Source of the DNA: Panulirus ornatus
Lineage: Eukaryota > Arthropoda > Malacostraca > Decapoda > Palinuridae
NCBI RefSeq assembly: GCF_036320965.1
Contig: NC_092231.1
Location: 27,703,894 to 27,767,893, forward strand
Direction of reading: 5' to 3'
Length of the DNA: 64,000 bases
How positions within the stretch are numbered: the first letter of the stretch is position 1; every line of letters starts with the position of its first letter. A model generated the notes under the pieces. That model was not told the origin of the DNA, made no database searches, and saw only the letters and a list, made by a program, of their open reading frames with translations. Position numbers and translations under genes: made by a program. Below are positions 40,161 to 51,465 of the stretch, in pieces.

Positions 40161-40660
40161 TCCTACTTGAAATTCTAAATGCAAACTGTAATAATGAAAA
40201 TATTCACTTGTACTGACTGATCAAAACAAATATCAATCCACATTGAAATTAATGTCAAAGTACCATCTTCAAACTAAAGGATTAAAATCCATATGAATCC
40301 TATGGATAACAATATGAAGTGTCAAGCATGAAAAAAAAACATCAATTTTGTTAAAAACTTGGAAACGAGACATGAATATGGCAAAAGTAAAACAACAATA
40401 ACTCTATTATTCTTCCAATTTACAAAGTACATGAGTGGTTAAGATGAATAAATAATAATTGGATTAGCAATATTAGTACAGTAAGTGACATGATGCATCA
40501 TTTATCATAAATTACTTGAAGCTGAAACAATGGGTGTAAGTCCCTACTTAGCTGAAGGCAGAACAACTAGAATGTAGATTTAACCAAAGGGAGTTTAGAA
40601 GCTAAAAATGGTGAGGAGAGAAATAATGAAGCCACCTGCAAATTAAAAAAGCTGATATCA
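40161..40660. other. Unique-looking AT-rich segment in duplication unit
   Basis: No gene seen. It is repeated at 45790-46288 with five single-base indels. Confidence 0.5.
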
Positions 40661-40663
40661 AAA

Positions 40664-42236
40664 GTTTTTTTTTCTTTTTTGCTTTGTCGCTGTCTCCCAC
40701 ATTAGCGAGGTAGCGCAAGGAAACAGACAAAAGAATGGCCCAACCCACCCAAATACACATCAATATACATACACATCCACACACGCAAATATACATACCT
40801 ATACATCTCAACGTACACATATATATATACACACACACTGACATATACATATATACACATGTAAATAATTCATACCGTCTGCCTTTATTCATTCCCATCG
40901 CCACCCCGCCACACATGAAATAACAACGCCCTCCCCCCGCATGTGCGCAAGGTAGCGCTTGGAAAAGACAACAAAGGCCACATTCGTTCACACTCAGTCT
41001 CTAGCTGTCATGTATAATGCACTGAAACAACAGCTCCCTTTCCACATCCCGGCCCCACAGAACTTTCCATGGTTTACCCATGACGCTTCACACGCCCTGG
41101 TTCAATCCATTGACAGCATGTCGACCCTGGTATACCACATCATTCCAATTCACTCTATTCCTTGCACACCTTTCACCCTCCTGCATGTTCAGGCCCCGAT
41201 CACTCAAAATCTTTTTCACTCCATCTTTCCACCTCCAATTTGGTCTCCCACTTCTCCTTGTTCCCTCCACCTCTGACACGTACATCCTCTTGGTCAATCT
41301 TTCCTCACTCATTCTCTCCATGTGACCAAACCATTACAAAACACCCTCTTCTGCTCTCTCAACCAAACTCTTTTTATTACCACACATCTCTCTTACCCTA
41401 TTATTACTTACTTGATCAAACCACCTCACACCACATATTGTCCTCAAACATCTCATTTCCAGCACTTCCACCCTCCTTCGCAGAACTCTATCTATAGCCC
41501 AAGCCTCGCAACCATATAACACTGTTGGAACCACTATTCCTTCAAACATACCCACTTTTGCTTTCCGAGATAATGTTCTTGACTTCCACACATTCTTCAG
41601 CACTCCCAGAGCTTTTGCCCCCTCCCCCACCCTATGATTCACTTCTGCTTCCATGGTTCTATCCGGTGCCAAATCCACTCCCAGATAGCTAAAACACTTC
41701 ACTTCCTCCAGTTTTTCTCCATTCAAACTTACCTCCCAATTGACTTGTCTCTCAACCCAACTGTACCTAATAACCTTGCTCTTATTCACATTTACTCTCA
41801 GCTTTCTTCTTTCACACACTTTACCAAACTCAGTCACCAGCTTCTGCAGTTTCTCACATGAATCAGCCACCAGCGCTGTATCATCAGACTGCATACTTGC
41901 CCATCTTTCCAAAACTCTTGCATTCACCTCCCTAACAACCCCATCCATAAACATATTAAACAACCATGGAGACATCACACACCCCTGCCGCAAACCAACA
42001 TTCATTGAGAACCAATCACTTTCCTCTCTTCCTACACGTACACATGCCTTCCTGGGAAATTATATGGGAGGGTATTGATTGAGAGGGTGAAGGCATGTAC
42101 AGAGCATCAGATTGGGGAAGAGCAGTGTGGTTTCAGAAGTGGTAGAGGATGTGTGGATCAGGTGTTTGCTTTGAAGAATGTATGTGAGAAATACTTAGAA
42201 AAGCAAATGGATTTGTATGTAGCATTTATGGATCTG
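40664..42236 (-). mobile_element. Family A LINE, 5'-inverted (twin-primed) copy
   Basis: The minus-strand part runs from 42050 ('KACVRVGREESDWFSMN') through 'LRQGCVMSPWLFNMFMDGVV' to the C-terminus, 3' UTR, hairpin (near 40695-40710) and T-run tail at 40664-40680. From 42051 the strand flips. Bases 42051-42236 correspond to 44115-44300 of the plus element ('PGKLYGRVLIERVKACTEHQ' to 'YVAFMDL'). Reading the minus strand, the upstream part is inverted and the downstream part direct, with 108 bp missing at the join. The FADD block is deleted (41880-41890, 'QSDDTALVAD'). Confidence 0.92.
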
Positions 42237-42260
42237 TATATGTATATATATATGTATATT

Positions 42261-45200
42261 ATCCCTGGGGATAGGGGTGAAAGAATACTTCCCACGTATT
42301 CCTCGCGTGTCGTAGAAAGCGACTAGAGGGGACGGGAGCGGGGGGCCAGAAATCCTCCCCTCCTTGTATTTTTTTAACTTTCTAAAATGGGAAACAGAAG
42401 AAGGAGTCACGCGGGGAGTGCTCATCCTCCTCGAAGGCTCAGAGTGGGGTGCCTAAATGTGTGTGGATGTAACCAAGATGTGAAAAAAGGAGAGATAGGT
42501 AGTATGTTTCAGGAAAGGAACCTGGATGTTTTGGCTCTGAGTGAAACGAAGCTCAAGGGTAAAGGGGAAGAGTGGTTTGGGAATGTCTGGGGAGTAAAGT
42601 CAGGGGTTAGTGAGAGGACAAGAGCAAGGGAAGGAGTAGCAATACTCCTGAAACAGGAGTTGTGGGATTATGTGATAGAGTGTAAGAAAGTAAATTCTCG
42701 ATTAATATGGGTAAAACTGAAAGCTGATGGAGAGAGGTGGGTGATTATTGGTGCATATGCACCTGGGCATGAGAAGAAAGATCAAGAGAGGCAAGTGTTT
42801 TGGGAGCAGCTGAATGAGTGTGTTAGTGGTTTTGATGCACGAGACAGGGTTATAGTGATGGGTGATTTGAATGCAAAGGTGAGTAATGTGGCAGTTGAGG
42901 GAATAATTGGTATACATGGGGTGTTCAGTGTTGTAAATGGAAATGGTGAAGAGCTTGTAGATTTATGTGCTGAAAAAGGACTGATGATTGGAAATACCTG
43001 GTTTAAAAAGCGAGATATACATAAGTATACTTATGTAAGTAGGAGAGATGGCCAGAGAGCGTTATTGGATTACGTGTTAATTGACAGGCGTGCGAAAGAG
43101 AGACTTTTGGATGTTAATGTGCTGAGAGGTGCAACTGGAGGGATGTCTGATCATTATCTTGTGGAGGCTAAGGTGAAGATTTGTATGGGTTTTCAGAAAA
43201 GAAGAGTGAATGTTGGGGTGAAGATGGTGGTGAGAGTAAGTGAGCTTGGGAAGGAGACCTGTGTGAGGAAGTACCAGGAGAGACTGAGTACAGAATGGAA
43301 AAAGGTGAGAACAATGGAAGCAAGGGGAGTGGGGGAGGAATGGGATGTATTTAGGGAATCAGTGATGGATTGCGCAAAAGATGCTTGTGGCATGAGAAGA
43401 GTGGGAGGTGGGTTGATTAGAAAGGGTAGTGAGTGGTGGGATGAAGAAGTAAGAGTATTAGTGAAAGAGAAGAGAGAGGCATTTGGACGATTTTTGCAGG
43501 GAAAAAATGCAATTGAGTGGGAGATGTATAAAAGAAAGAGACAGGAGGTCAAGAGAAAGGTGCAAGAGGTGAAAAAAAGGGCAAATGAGAGTTGGGGTGA
43601 GAGAGTATCATTAAATTTTAGGGAGAATAAAAAGATGTTCTGGAAGGAGGTAAATAAAGTGCGTAAGACAAGGGAGCAAATGGGAACTTCAGTGAAGGGG
43701 GCTAATGGGGAGGTGATAACAAGTAGTGGTGATGTGAGAAGGAGATGGAGTGAGTATTTTGAAGGTTTGTTGAATGTGTTTGATGATAGAGTGGCAGATA
43801 TAGGGTGTTTTGGTCGAGGTGGTGTGCAAAGTGAGAGGGTTAGGGAAAATGATTTGGTAAACAGAGAAGAGGTAGTGAAAGCTTTGCGGAAGATGAAAGC
43901 CGGCAAGGCAGCAGGTTTGGATGGTATTGCAGTGGAATTTATTAAAAAAGGGGGTGACTGTATTGTTGACTGGTTGGTAAGGTTATTTAATGTATGTATG
44001 ACTCATGGTGAGGTGCCTGAGGATTGGCGGAATGCGTGCATAGTGCCATTGTACAAAGGCAAAGGGGATAAGAGTGAGTGCTCAAATTACAGAGGTATAA
44101 GTTTGTTGAGTATTCCTGGTAAATTATATGGGAGGGTATTGATTGAGAGGGTGAAGGCATGTACAGAGCATCAGATTGGGGAAGAGCAGTGTGGTTTCAG
44201 AAGTGGTAGAGGATGTGTGGATCAGGTGCTTGCTTTGAAGAATGTATGTGAGAAATACTTAGAAAAGCAAATGGATTTGTATGTAGCATTTATGGATCTG
44301 GAGAAGGCATATGATAGAGTTGATAGAGATGCTCTGTGGAAGGTATTAAGAATATATGGTGTGGGAGGCAAGTTGTTAGAAGCAGTGAAAAGTTTTTATC
44401 GAGGATGTAAGGCATGTGTATGTGTAGGAAGAGAGGAAAGTGATTGGTTCTCAGTGAATGTAGGTTTGCGGCAGGGATGTGTGATGTCTCCATGGTTGTT
44501 TAATTTGTTTATGGATGGGGTTGTCAGGGAGGTGAATGCAAGAGTTTTGGAAAGATGGGCAAGTTTGAAGTCTGTTGTGAATGAGAGAGCTTGGGAAGTG
44601 AGTCAGTTGTTGTTCACTGATGATACAGCGCTGGTGGCTGATTCATGTGAGAAACTGCAGAAGCTGGTGACTGAGTTTGGTAAAGTGTGTGAAAGAAGAA
44701 AGTTAAGAGTAAATGTGAATAAGAGCAAGGTTATTAGGTACAGTAGGGTTGAGGGTCAAGTCAATTGGGAGGTAAGTTTGAATGGAGAAAAAGTGGAGGA
44801 AGTAAAGTGTTTTAGATATCTGGGAGTGGATCTGGCAGCGGATGGTACCATGGAAGCAGAAGTGAATCATAGGGTGGGGGAGGGGGCGAAAATCCTGGGA
44901 GCCTTGAAGAATGTGTGGAAGTCGAGAACATTATCTCGGAAAGCAAAAATGGGTATGTTTGAAGGAATAGTGGTTCCAACAATGTTGTATGGTTGCGAGG
45001 CGTGGGCTATGGAGAGAGTTGTGCGCAGGAGGGTGGATGTGCTGGAAATGAGATGTTTGAGGACAATGTGTGGTGTGAGGTGGTTTGATTGAGTAAGTTA
45101 TGTAAGGGTAAGAGAGATGTGTGGAAATAAAAAGAGCATGGTTGAGAGAGCAGAAGAGGGTGTTTTGAAATGGTTTGGGCACGTGGAGAGAATGAGTGAG

Positions 45201-45779
45201 GAAAGATTGACCAAGAGGATATATGTGTCGGAGGTGGAGGGAACGAGGAGAAGTGGGAGACCAAATTGGAGGTGGAAAGATGGAGTGAAAAAGATTTTGA
45301 GTGATCGGGGCCTGAACATGCAGGAGGGTGAAAGGCGGGCAAGGAATAGAGTGAATTGGATCGACGTGGTATACCGGGGTTGACGTGCTGTCAGTGGATT
45401 GAATCAGGGCATGTGAAGCATCTGGGGTAAACCATGGAAGGTAGTGTGGAGCCTGGATGTGGAAAGGGAGTTGTGGTTTCGGGCATTATTGCATGACAGC
45501 TAGAGACTGAGTGTGAACAAATGGGGCCTTTGTTGTCTTTTCCTAGCACTACCTCGCACACATGAGGGGGGAGGGGGATGGTATTCCATGTGTGGCGAGG
45601 TGGCGATGGAAATGAATAAAGGCAGACAGTGTGAATTGAGTGCATGGGTATATGTGTCTGTGTCTGTATATATATGTGTACATTGAGATGTATAGGTATG
45701 TATTTTTGCGTGTGTGGACGTGTATGTATATACATGTGTATGGGGGTGGGTTGGGCCATTTCTTTCGTCTGTTTCCTGC
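42261..45779 (+). mobile_element. Near full-length family A LINE, copy A (3' tip cut)
   Basis: 5' UTR from about ATCCCTGGGG (42261), single ORF, then a 3' UTR that ends at GTTTCCT because the duplication junction removed the hairpin and tail. TA-rich DNA (42237-42260) precedes it. Confidence 0.95.
42387..45383 (+). pseudogene. Family A EN-RT polyprotein with one in-frame TGA (copy A)
   Basis: Single 998-codon frame interrupted once, at codon 902 (TGA, 45090-45092). APE endonuclease at residues 18-260: N24, E53 in 'SETKLKG', D160/N162 in 'MGDLNAKV', and S254-D255-H256. A basic linker follows at about 260-470. RT spans about 500-790 with 'AGKAAGLDGIAVEFIKKGGD', D637 in 'FMDLEKAYDRVD', 'LRQGCVMSPWLFN' and the catalytic motif F743-T-D-D746. 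A C-terminal region with 'WFGHVERMSEERLTKRIYVS' lies beyond the stop. There is no RNase H and no gag-like ORF1. It resembles RTE-type elements (one-ORF APE-RT). Clade is inferred and not searched. The ATG at 42387 is the first in frame and follows a non-coding leader conserved with 18712-18862. Confidence 0.93.
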
Positions 45780-46291
45780 ATCCCTAAGATCCTACTTGAA
45801 ATTCTAAATGCAAACTGTAATAATGAAATATTCACTTGTACTGACTGATCAAAACAAATATCAATCCACATTGAAATTAATGTCAAAGTACCATCTTCAA
45901 ACTAAAGGATTAAAATCCATATGAATCCTATGGATAACAATATGAAGTGTACAAGCATGAAAAAAAAACATCAATTTGTTAAAAACTTGGAAACGAGACA
46001 TGAATATGGCAAAAGTAAAACAACAATAACTCTATTATTCTTCCAATTTTACAAAGTACATGAGTGGTTAAGATGAATAAATAATAATTGGATTAGCAAT
46101 ATTAGTACAGTAAGTGACATGATGCATCATTTATCATAAATTACTTGAAGCTGAAACAATGGGTGTAAGTCCCTACTTAGCTGAAGGCAGAACAACTAGA
46201 TGTAGATTTAACCAAAGGGAGTTTAGAAGCTAAAAATGGTGAGGAGAGAAATAATGAAGCCACCTGCAAATTAAAAAAGCTGATATCAAAA

Positions 46292-47865
46292 GTTTTTTTT
46301 TCTTTTTTGCTTTGTCGCTGTCTCCCACATTAGCGAGGTAGCGCAAGGAAACAGACAAAAGAATGGCCCAACCCACCCAAATACACATCAATATACATAC
46401 ACATCCACACACGCAAATATACATACCTATACATCTCAACGTACACATATATATATACACACACACTGACATATACATATATACACATGTAAATAATTCA
46501 TACCGTCTGCCTTTATTCATTCCCATCGCCACCCCGCCACACATGAAATAACAACGCCCTCCCCCCGCATGTGCGCAAGGTAGCGCTTGGAAAAGACAAC
46601 AAAGGCCACATTCGTTCACACTCAGTCTCTAGCTGTCATGTATAATGCACTGAAACAACAGCTCCCTTTCCACATCCCGGCCCCACAGAACTTTCCATGG
46701 TTTACCCATGACGCTTCACACGCCCTGGTTCAATCCATTGACAGCATGTCGACCCTGGTATACCACATCATTCCAATTCACTCTATTCCTTGCACACCTT
46801 TCACCCTCCTGCATGTTCAGGCCCCGATCACTCAAAAATCTTTTTCACTCCATCTTTCCACCTCCAATTTGGTCTCCCACTTCTCCTTGTTCCCTCCACC
46901 TCTGACACGTACATCCTCTTGGTCAATCTTTCCTCACTCATTCTCTCCATGTGACCAAACCATTACAAAACACCCTCTTCTGCTCTCTCAACCAAACTCT
47001 TTTTATTACCACACATCTCTCTTACCCTATTATTACTTACTTGATCAAACCACCTCACACCACATATTGTCCTCAAACATCTCATTTCCAGCACTTCCAC
47101 CCTCCTTCGCAGAACTCTATCTATAGCCCAAGCCTCGCAACCATATAACACTGTTGGAACCACTATTCCTTCAAACATACCCACTTTTGCTTTCCGAGAT
47201 AATGTTCTTGACTTCCACACATTCTTCAGCACTCCCAGAGCTTTTGCCCCCTCCCCCACCCTATGATTCACTTCTGCTTCCATGGTTCTATCCGGTGCCA
47301 AATCCACTCCCAGATAGCTAAAACACTTCACTTCCTCCAGTTTTTCTCCATTCAAACTTACCTCCCAATTGACTTGTCTCTCAACCCAACTGTACCTAAT
47401 AACCTTGCTCTTATTCACATTTACTCTCAGCTTTCTTCTTTCACACACTTTACCAAACTCAGTCACCAGCTTCTGCAGTTTCTCACATGAATCAGCCACC
47501 AGCGCTGTATCATCAGACTGCATACTTGCCCATCTTTCCAAAACTCTTGCATTCACCTCCCTAACAACCCCATCCATAAACATATTAAACAACCATGGAG
47601 ACATCACACACCCCTGCCGCAAACCAACATTCATTGAGAACCAATCACTTTCCTCTCTTCCTACACGTACACATGCCTTCCTGGGAAATTATATGGGAGG
47701 GTATTGATTGAGAGGGTGAAGGCATGTACAGAGCATCAGATTGGGGAAGAGCAGTGTGGTTTCAGAAGTGGTAGAGGATGTGTGGATCAGGTGTTTGCTT
47801 TGAAGAATGTATGTGAGAAATACTTAGAAAAGCAAATGGATTTGTATGTAGCATTTATGGATCTG
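46292..47865 (-). mobile_element. Family A LINE, 5'-inverted copy (duplicate)
   Basis: Copy B counterpart of 40664-42236. Strand flip at 47679/47680, the same 108-bp gap and the same FADD deletion. Confidence 0.92.
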
Positions 47866-47889
47866 TATATGTATATATATATGTATATT

Positions 47890-50800
47890 ATCCCTGGGGA
47901 TAGGGGTGAAAGAATACTTCCCACGTATTCCTCGCGTGTCGTAGAAAGCGACTAGAGGGGACGGGAGCGGGGGGCCAGAAATCCTCCCCTCCTTGTATTT
48001 TTTTAACTTTCTAAAATGGGAAACAGAAGAAGGAGTCACGCGGGGAGTGCTCATCCTCCTCGAAGGCTCAGAGTGGGGTGCCTAAATGTGTGTGGATGTA
48101 ACCAAGATGTGAAAAAAGGAGAGATAGGTAGTATGTTTCAGGAAAGGAACCTGGATGTTTTGGCTCTGAGTGAAACGAAGCTCAAGGGTAAAGGGGAAGA
48201 GTGGTTTGGGAATGTCTGGGGAGTAAAGTCAGGGGTTAGTGAGAGGACAAGAGCAAGGGAAGGAGTAGCAATACTCCTGAAACAGGAGTTGTGGGATTAT
48301 GTGATAGAGTGTAAGAAAGTAAATTCTCGATTAATATGGGTAAAACTGAAAGCTGATGGAGAGAGGTGGGTGATTATTGGTGCATATGCACCTGGGCATG
48401 AGAAGAAAGATCAAGAGAGGCAAGTGTTTTGGGAGCAGCTGAATGAGTGTGTTAGTGGTTTTGATGCACGAGACAGGGTTATAGTGATGGGTGATTTGAA
48501 TGCAAAGGTGAGTAATGTGGCAGTTGAGGGAATAATTGGTATACATGGGGTGTTCAGTGTTGTAAATGGAAATGGTGAAGAGCTTGTAGATTTATGTGCT
48601 GAAAAAGGACTGATGATTGGAAATACCTGGTTTAAAAAGCGAGATATACATAAGTATACTTATGTAAGTAGGAGAGATGGCCAGAGAGCGTTATTGGATT
48701 ACGTGTTAATTGACAGGCGTGCGAAAGAGAGACTTTTGGATGTTAATGTGCTGAGAGGTGCAACTGGAGGGATGTCTGATCATTATCTTGTGGAGGCTAA
48801 GGTGAAGATTTGTATGGGTTTTCAGAAAAGAAGAGTGAATGTTGGGGTGAAGATGGTGGTGAGAGTAAGTGAGCTTGGGAAGGAGACCTGTGTGAGGAAG
48901 TACCAGGAGAGACTGAGTACAGAATGGAAAAAGGTGAGAACAATGGAAGCAAGGGGAGTGGGGGAGGAATGGGATGTATTTAGGGAATCAGTGATGGATT
49001 GCGCAAAAGATGCTTGTGGCATGAGAAGAGTGGGAGGTGGGTTGATTAGAAAGGGTAGTGAGTGGTGGGATGAAGAAGTAAGAGTATTAGTGAAAGAGAA
49101 GAGAGAGGCATTTGGACGATTTTTGCAGGGAAAAAATGCAATTGAGTGGGAGATGTATAAAAGAAAGAGACAGGAGGTCAAGAGAAAGGTGCAAGAGGTG
49201 AAAAAAAGGGCAAATGAGAGTTGGGGTGAGAGAGTATCATTAAATTTTAGGGAGAATAAAAAGATGTTCTGGAAGGAGGTAAATAAAGTGCGTAAGACAA
49301 GGGAGCAAATGGGAACTTCAGTGAAGGGGGCTAATGGGGAGGTGATAACAAGTAGTGGTGATGTGAGAAGGAGATGGAGTGAGTATTTTGAAGGTTTGTT
49401 GAATGTGTTTGATGATAGAGTGGCAGATATAGGGTGTTTTGGTCGAGGTGGTGTGCAAAGTGAGAGGGTTAGGGAAAATGATTTGGTAAACAGAGAAGAG
49501 GTAGTGAAAGCTTTGCGGAAGATGAAAGCCGGCAAGGCAGCAGGTTTGGATGGTATTGCAGTGGAATTTATTAAAAAAGGGGGTGACTGTATTGTTGACT
49601 GGTTGGTAAGGTTATTTAATGTATGTATGACTCATGGTGAGGTGCCTGAGGATTGGCGGAATGCGTGCATAGTGCCATTGTACAAAGGCAAAGGGGATAA
49701 GAGTGAGTGCTCAAATTACAGAGGTATAAGTTTGTTGAGTATTCCTGGTAAATTATATGGGAGGGTATTGATTGAGAGGGTGAAGGCATGTACAGAGCAT
49801 CAGATTGGGGAAGAGCAGTGTGGTTTCAGAAGTGGTAGAGGATGTGTGGATCAGGTGCTTGCTTTGAAGAATGTATGTGAGAAATACTTAGAAAAGCAAA
49901 TGGATTTGTATGTAGCATTTATGGATCTGGAGAAGGCATATGATAGAGTTGATAGAGATGCTCTGTGGAAGGTATTAAGAATATATGGTGTGGGAGGCAA
50001 GTTGTTAGAAGCAGTGAAAAGTTTTTATCGAGGATGTAAGGCATGTGTATGTGTAGGAAGAGAGGAAAGTGATTGGTTCTCAGTGAATGTAGGTTTGCGG
50101 CAGGGATGTGTGATGTCTCCATGGTTGTTTAATTTGTTTATGGATGGGGTTGTCAGGGAGGTGAATGCAAGAGTTTTGGAAAGATGGGCAAGTTTGAAGT
50201 CTGTTGTGAATGAGAGAGCTTGGGAAGTGAGTCAGTTGTTGTTCACTGATGATACAGCGCTGGTGGCTGATTCATGTGAGAAACTGCAGAAGCTGGTGAC
50301 TGAGTTTGGTAAAGTGTGTGAAAGAAGAAAGTTAAGAGTAAATGTGAATAAGAGCAAGGTTATTAGGTACAGTAGGGTTGAGGGTCAAGTCAATTGGGAG
50401 GTAAGTTTGAATGGAGAAAAAGTGGAGGAAGTAAAGTGTTTTAGATATCTGGGAGTGGATCTGGCAGCGGATGGTACCATGGAAGCAGAAGTGAATCATA
50501 GGGTGGGGGAGGGGGCGAAAATCCTGGGAGCCTTGAAGAATGTGTGGAAGTCGAGAACATTATCTCGGAAAGCAAAAATGGGTATGTTTGAAGGAATAGT
50601 GGTTCCAACAATGTTGTATGGTTGCGAGGCGTGGGCTATGGAGAGAGTTGTGCGCAGGAGGGTGGATGTGCTGGAAATGAGATGTTTGAGGACAATGTGT
50701 GGTGTGAGGTGGTTTGATTGAGTAAGTTATGTAAGGGTAAGAGAGATGTGTGGAAATAAAAAGAGCATGGTTGAGAGAGCAGAAGAGGGTGTTTTGAAAT

Positions 50801-51455
50801 GGTTTGGGCACGTGGAGAGAATGAGTGAGGAAAGATTGACCAAGAGGATATATGTGTCGGAGGTGGAGGGAACGAGGAGAAGTGGGAGACCAAATTGGAG
50901 GTGGAAAGATGGAGTGAAAAAGATTTTGAGTGATCGGGGCCTGAACATGCAGGAGGGTGAAAGGCGGGCAAGGAATAGAGTGAATTGGATCGACGTGGTA
51001 TACCGGGGTTGACGTGCTGTCAGTGGATTGAATCAGGGCATGTGAAGCATCTGGGGTAAACCATGGAAGGTAGTGTGGAGCCTGGATGTGGAAAGGGAGT
51101 TGTGGTTTCGGGCATTATTGCATGACAGCTAGAGACTGAGTGTGAACAAATGGGGCCTTTGTTGTCTTTTCCTAGCACTACCTCGCACACATGAGGGGGG
51201 AGGGGGATGGTATTCCATGTGTGGCGAGGTGGCGATGGAAATGAATAAAGGCAGACAGTGTGAATTGAGTGCATGGGTATATGTGTCTGTGTCTGTATAT
51301 ATATGTGTACATTGAGATGTATAGGTATGTATTTTTGCGTGTGTGGACGTGTATGTATATACATGTGTATGGGGGTGGGTTGGGCCATTTCTTTCGTCTG
51401 TTTCCTTGCGCTACCTCGCAAACGCGGGAGACAGCGACAAAGCAAAATAAATAAA
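47890..51455 (+). mobile_element. Full-length family A LINE, best preserved copy
   Basis: About 3.57 kb with 5' leader, ORF, GT-rich 3' UTR, hairpin CTCGCAAACGCGGG (51415-51428) and tail GCAAAATAAATAAATAAAAT. It matches the TSD-defined length of 15297-18862. The next element (minus) abuts its tail, giving a tail-to-tail pair. Confidence 0.95.
48016..51012 (+). pseudogene. Family A EN-RT polyprotein with one in-frame TGA (copy B)
   Basis: Identical in sequence to the frame at 42387-45383, as far as the two can be compared by eye, including the FTDD catalytic motif and the TGA (50719-50721) in place of a CGA seen in other copies. The remainder of the frame to the natural stop at 51010-51012 is open. 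Because both departures from the family consensus are CpG transitions, the copy probably decayed after insertion, before the large duplication. Confidence 0.93.
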
Positions 51456-51465
51456 TAAAATAAAT

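Larger units (their letters stand above)
40151..45779. repeat. 5,629-bp direct tandem duplication, copy A
   Basis: Every landmark recurs 5,628-5,629 bp downstream (for example the ORF starts at 42387 and 48016). The unit starts at ATCCCTAAGATCC and ends inside the 3' UTR at GTTTCCT. At 45777-45781 this end is fused to the start of copy B. Confidence 0.97.
45780..51408. repeat. 5,629-bp direct tandem duplication, copy B
   Basis: Same content as copy A. I noticed six single-base indels, all in the first 1.1 kb and five of them in homopolymers, and no substitutions. The copy continues beyond 51406 into the natural 3' end (TTGCGCTACCTCGCAAACG...), so B retains the original right boundary. Confidence 0.97.

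Noticed and set aside
43193..43906. 237-codon open frame on the minus strand (repeated at 48822-49535)
   Set aside because: It is antisense to the family A linker region. The purine-rich sense codons leave few antisense stops. The Ser/Thr/Phe-rich peptide has no domain.
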